This document shows, one piece after another, positions 54,984-55,250 of a stretch of DNA of 55,250 nt. This stretch comes from Clostridiales bacterium Firm_13 (GTDB lineage: Bacteria > Bacillota > Clostridia > Saccharofermentanales > Saccharofermentanaceae): the NCBI GenBank assembly GCA_001603035.1, contig LVAS01000019.1, forward strand, positions 27,643 through 82,892. Reading direction: 5' to 3'. A program made the translations under genes and the position numbers. Under the pieces are notes generated by a model. The model made no database searches and had not been told where the DNA came from. It saw nothing but the letters and a program-made list of their open reading frames with translations. Position 1 is the first letter of the stretch; every line of letters starts with the position of its first letter.

Positions 54984-55250
54984 CTAGCCTCCTTCCGACT
55001 CGAGAATGTCGTAAATTCTGTCCTCTTTGGTATGCATGAGGACAGACTTCGCATCCTCCCAGTAAATGTTTACCAGGCTTCCGATCGGTTGTGTTGCGGC
55101 ATCCGCGAAGGTTACCTTCTTAACGGCATAGCCGTTAGGCAATTCGATTGTGCTCTTAATCTGCGATCCGACATAAATATGCTCGGCGATAACACCCTGA
55201 AGGTGAATCTTCTCGACGGGATCCGTCGTCGTCCGGATATTCTCCGGTCG
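54984..55250 (-). CDS. potA: Spermidine/putrescine ABC ATPase, C-terminal part only
   Basis: The frame is open from the window edge to a TAG at 54984-54986 and encodes the last 88 residues. It begins RPENIRTTTDPVEKIHLQGV and continues through IYVGSQIKSTIELPNGYAVKKV, with a terminal NIYWEDAKSVLMHTKEDRIYDIL. That is the TOBE domain of PotA-type ATPases, and the RPENI start is typical. The N-terminal ATPase domain is outside the window. It is the first visible gene of the pot operon. Confidence 0.88.
   Translation of the reverse strand, partial: RPENIRTTTDPVEKIHLQGVIAEHIYVGSQIKSTIELPNGYAVKKVTFADAATQPIGSLVNIYWEDAKSVLMHTKEDRIYDILESEGG

Overview
The window reads as chromosomal DNA of an anaerobic, moderately GC-rich member of the Bacillota, most likely a clostridial lineage. 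The support is a complete ctsR-mcsA-mcsB-clpC stress operon with a CtsR operator, strong AGGAGG-type ribosome binding sites, sigma-A-like promoters, GatCAB-dependent tRNA amidation, PrsA-like foldases and a CTP synthase of ordinary type. The species cannot be named from sequence alone. I see no phage, insertion sequence, CRISPR array, rRNA or tRNA.

Layout from left to right. 1-324: two copies of a hairpin repeat and GC-rich short repeats. 325-5640 (minus): YugP-like zinc protease, a fused phosphoglycerate kinase/triosephosphate isomerase, an iron-sulfur (QueG-like) protein fused to a GNAT acetyltransferase, and an esterase lipoprotein. 5762-8719: an AraC/GyrI-like regulator, then a YeiH-type exporter divergent from its probable LysR regulator. 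8779-13443: a cluster of lipid/envelope genes with a GT4-like/PlsC fusion, a small ACT-like protein, a membrane protein, a PlsC/zinc-ribbon protein and a zinc-ribbon membrane protein. 13516-18676: the clp operon, from terminator to promoter. 18681-27918: rpoB-rpoC followed by an SH3/NlpC-P60 cell-wall hydrolase. 27933-31490: membrane-anchored foldase, HAD phosphatase, CNNM/CorC transporter. 31551-34967: gatCAB. 35031-37164: two-component system with a seven-helix kinase. 37380-42871: iron alcohol dehydrogenase, PrsA-like lipoprotein, exonuclease III, then a thioredoxin-reductase-like flavoprotein coupled to an asparaginase-like gene. 42903-46408: pyrG, DUF368/PopT translocase, and the leader and small membrane protein of the ammonium operon. 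46418-48445: Amt fused to PII. 48586-55250: polyamine ABC transporter genes (potA partial, potB, potC, potD) interleaved with two paralogous YtcJ-like amidohydrolases.

The most unusual material is a series of fusions (PGK-TIM, Fe-S-GNAT, GT4-PlsC, Amt-PII), a thioredoxin-reductase homologue that has lost both NADPH-binding signatures, a tandem pair of related hairpins in the ammonium-operon leader ending in an intrinsic terminator, a recurring FDxxRKxGD module in foldases, and polyamine uptake linked to two amidohydrolases. Start codons were chosen by Shine-Dalgarno spacing, so many genes begin inside the longest open frame.
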